Positions 20,169 to 21,912 of a stretch of DNA of 21,912 bases are shown here, one piece after another. Below the pieces are notes generated by a model that worked only from the letters and a program-made list of their open reading frames with translations, was not told where the DNA came from and did no database searches. How positions within the stretch are numbered: position 1 is the first letter of the stretch; the number at the start of each line of letters is the position of its first letter. This stretch comes from Candidatus Aenigmatarchaeota archaeon (GTDB lineage: Archaea > Aenigmatarchaeota > Aenigmatarchaeia > QMZP01), in contig JACQOD010000024.1 in assembly GCA_016202725.1 (NCBI GenBank), positions 1 through 21,912 of the forward strand, written 5' to 3'. Position numbers and translations under genes: made by a program.

Positions 20169-20683
20169 TGTCCGTGCCTGCAACCGCCGCTGCCACACCG
20201 TCGCCCTGGCTCGGCAGGATCATGGCCATCCTCCGCCTGGGCCTGGGGTGGATCTTCCTCTGGGCCTTCCTAGACAAGCTGCTGGGCCTCGGCTTCGCTA
20301 CCGCTCCTGACAAGTCCTGGCTGGCGGGAGGAAGCCCGACCGCGGGCTTCCTGCAGTTCGCCGCGACCGGCCCCCTGGCGCCGGTCTACCAGGGCCTTGC
20401 GGGAAGCATGGCGGTGGACGTTCTGTTCATGGGCGGCCTGCTCTTCCTGGGCTCGGCCCTCATCCTGGGGATTGCCCGCAAGCCCGCCGCCCTGATAGGC
20501 GGCCTGCTCATGCTCCTCATGTACAGCGCCCTCCTCCTCCCCAAGAACAACCCCCTGCTGGATGATCATATCATCTACCTGTTGGTCCTGGCCGTGCTCG
20601 GCCTTTGGCCGGACAGGACCTGGTCCCTGGAGGGCCGCTGGGCAGGAACCAGGATCGTCAAGCGGTTCCCCTTCCTGGAGTGA
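20168..20683 (+). CDS. DoxX/DoxD-family membrane protein
   Basis: A 171-residue membrane protein with four helices. The signature segments are LRLGLGWIFLWAFLDKLLGLGFAT (split: LRLGLGWIFL at 22-31, DKLLGLGFAT at 36-45), WLAGGSPTAGFL, DVLFMGGLLFLG, and NPLLDDHIIYLLVL near 127-140. This matches the archaeal DoxX/DoxD-like family, some members of which are part of thiosulfate:quinone oxidoreductase while others work with thiol-redox enzymes. The conserved DDH between helices is characteristic. The start ATG overlaps the CcdA-like stop (TGATG). It is the last gene of the VKOR operon; a membrane redox partner is the likely role. Confidence 0.87.
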   Translation: MSVPATAAATPSPWLGRIMAILRLGLGWIFLWAFLDKLLGLGFATAPDKSWLAGGSPTAGFLQFAATGPLAPVYQGLAGSMAVDVLFMGGLLFLGSALILGIARKPAALIGGLLMLLMYSALLLPKNNPLLDDHIIYLLVLAVLGLWPDRTWSLEGRWAGTRIVKRFPFLE

Positions 20684-20979
20684 ACAAAGGGCAGACCGCA
20701 GAATACATCGAACCGTGCAGAAGAGGGGGGATGGGGTCATTGCGCATCCGGAGGCATTCGCTCCATCCTCAATGGAAGCGCATCATCAGCCCGGGAAAAC
20801 AGGCAGTTATTTTGTGGCAACACCAAGGAGGGCGGACATCCGCATGCGCATTCCGCGAATCCACTTCCATGGAGCAGCGGAGATTTCCGTTCAACGCGGG
20901 TCGCGGCAACAGGTGGAGAAGGGGCGAGATGCCGTCAAGGACGAGCAGGAGCGCAATGGCCAAAGGGGAAGTACAGGGG
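20684..20979. other. Intergenic region containing conserved element copy B
   Basis: No supported gene. Copy B of the conserved intergenic element occupies about 20736-20823. The remainder to the TATA box at 20980 is purine-rich and featureless except for an ATG at 20956 in frame with the next gene. No terminator with a T-tract is visible after the DoxX-family gene. Confidence 0.5.
20736..20823 (-). repeat. Conserved intergenic element, copy B
   Basis: The reverse complement aligns with 3353-3439 over about 88 columns with roughly three quarters identity by eye, including the exact 15-nt run at 20736-20750. The pairing CATTG/CAATG is kept. The inner stem reads GAGG/CCTC here against GCGG/CC(T)GC in copy A, a change that keeps pairing. 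Confidence 0.6.
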
Positions 20980-20989
20980 CTTTATAAAG
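20980..20989 (+). promoter_or_regulatory. Putative TATA box of the surface-protein gene
   Basis: CTTTATAAAG is centred 25-26 nt before the GTG at 21010, the same spacing as other leaderless genes here. This favours GTG 21010 (or 21013) over ATG 20956 as start. Confidence 0.5.
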
Positions 20990-21009
20990 ATTTGATAAAA
21001 GGAGGGTAT

Positions 21010-21912
21010 GTGGTGGCTAGAGTGGGATTATATCCTTCTTTCATAGGCGAACGGGAGAGAAAAGGACTGACATCCGCTGCTTTCTTCGGATTGCTCCTAG
21101 GGATAGCCTTCATCTCCACAGCCGCATCACCGTTTGTAACGGCGTCAAATAATCCGCCCCAGCTCAGCAATCATACAGTCACTCCCGAAACCGGCGGGTG
21201 GGGGGAGACGTTCACCTTCCGGGTGACGGCGTCTGATCCCGATAACGATTCCATGACGGTCTACCTCTGGATCAAGGTGGTTTCCGACGCTTCCTGGTCT
21301 CTCGCGGGAAAAAACAACAGTTACCCCGGAGGACTGTGGACCGTGGAGTTCAAGAGAACCTTTACTTCCAGCGACACAAGTGATAGGTGGCAATATAAAT
21401 TCAACGCCACGGACTCCACGGGCCTGACCGCCGAGACATCGAACGGGAGCTTCGAAGTCGAGGCCGACGACCTCGCCATCGAGCTCACCGAGGGCAACGC
21501 GTCAGCGGTTTACCGCGTCCGCTCGAACAGCACCCTGCTGACCGTCAGGGTCCGGGACACCGACAAGAACCAATATCTGTCCTCAGGCTTCCAGGGGAGG
21601 ATCTGGGTCACCACCAACAACGGCCCGACCTTCGCTATCGAGGCCAATCACTCAACCACCTCGGGAGGGTACCTCAACATCACCTACAACCCCGGCTGCA
21701 CCTACGGCATCGGCCCCCAGTGGTGGATCGCCGGCCTGGTGGACAACGTCACCTACAAGGACACCAACTCCACCCTCATGAACGTCACCATCAACACTAA
21801 CCCCCTCGTCGCCCAGCTCAGCCACCCGCGGGGCGGCCAGAATGTCCGCAGGGGGGTCGATATCGTCAACCTCTCCGGCAACATCACCGACGACTGCGGC
21901 ATGGTCCCTGGG
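21010..21912 (+). CDS. Large secreted or anchored surface protein, N-terminal part (3' truncated)
   Basis: The frame stays open to the window edge, giving about 300 residues. A basic stretch (GERERKG) precedes one hydrophobic helix (about 24-39, AFFGLLLGIAFISTAA), a signal peptide or anchor. The rest is rich in Thr, Asn, Ser and Gly, with many N-x-S/T sequons, as in glycosylated archaeal surface proteins. The segment NNPPQLSNHTVTPETG followed by FTFRVTASDPDND resembles the start of Ig-like/PKD or cadherin-like domains, and PLVAQLSHPRGGQ near the end looks like the start of another repeat. No enzyme motif is seen. The frame also contains an ATG at 20956, which would add 18 residues. Starting there would put the TATA box inside the gene, so GTG 21010 is preferred, without certainty. 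Confidence 0.75.
   Translation, partial: MVARVGLYPSFIGERERKGLTSAAFFGLLLGIAFISTAASPFVTASNNPPQLSNHTVTPETGGWGETFTFRVTASDPDNDSMTVYLWIKVVSDASWSLAGKNNSYPGGLWTVEFKRTFTSSDTSDRWQYKFNATDSTGLTAETSNGSFEVEADDLAIELTEGNASAVYRVRSNSTLLTVRVRDTDKNQYLSSGFQGRIWVTTNNGPTFAIEANHSTTSGGYLNITYNPGCTYGIGPQWWIAGLVDNVTYKDTNSTLMNVTINTNPLVAQLSHPRGGQNVRRGVDIVNLSGNITDDCGMVPG

Overview
The window looks like chromosomal DNA from an uncultured, GC-rich archaeon. Four things point that way: an archaeal-type NMN adenylyltransferase; AT-rich TATA-like boxes about 24-28 nt upstream of start codons with no Shine-Dalgarno (leaderless transcripts); short lipoboxes on exported proteins; and a VKOR/thioredoxin/CcdA disulfide pathway. I cannot place the lineage. 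A DPANN-like or Thermoplasmata-like archaeon is possible, but this is inference.

Layout. (1) 3-1342: NAD biosynthesis, a 5'-truncated nadM (+) facing nadE (-). (2) 1543-2458: an AT-rich island with its own promoter and two overlapping genes, a Rossmann-like protein and a winged-helix protein. (3) 2459-2832: a non-coding stretch with strong hairpins, then a cupredoxin lipoprotein (2833-3282). (4) 3546-16904: a minus-strand cluster of 14 genes, many overlapping or close, ending in a convincing hairpin plus T-tract terminator. In transcription order: coiled-coil protein; two paralogous lipoproteins; substrate-binding-like/OmpA fusion; von Willebrand A protein; second substrate-binding-like/OmpA fusion; membrane-anchored coiled-coil protein; PspA-like coiled-coil protein; NMT1/Tau-type substrate-binding protein; permease; ABC ATPase; double-AAA ATPase; two small membrane proteins. 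(5) 16905-17466: a non-coding divergent control region with nested palindromes. (6) 17467-20683: a plus-strand redox and membrane block: two small membrane proteins, then VKOR, thioredoxin-like lipoprotein, a CcdA-like protein whose halves are in swapped order, and a DoxX-family protein. (7) about 21010 to the end: the N-terminal part of a large secreted or anchored surface protein.

How the genes may work together. The 14-gene cluster is the candidate undescribed system. It combines a complete taurine/nitrate-type ABC importer with two extra substrate-binding-like domains fused to OmpA-like domains, an extracytoplasmic vWA protein, lipoproteins, cytoplasmic coiled-coil proteins and a AAA remodeller. 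This suggests an envelope-associated sensing, transport or maintenance machine rather than a simple nutrient importer. That is inference; the substrate is unknown. The plus-strand block builds extracytoplasmic disulfides: VKOR oxidises, CcdA carries reductant, the thioredoxin lipoprotein is the likely partner and DoxX sits in the membrane. 

Non-coding signals of note are a pair of about 87-nt conserved intergenic elements in opposite orientation (near 3353 and 20736), four degenerate G/T-rich repeats (8961-9204) and hairpins between cistrons. No tRNA, rRNA, CRISPR array or insertion sequence was recognised.
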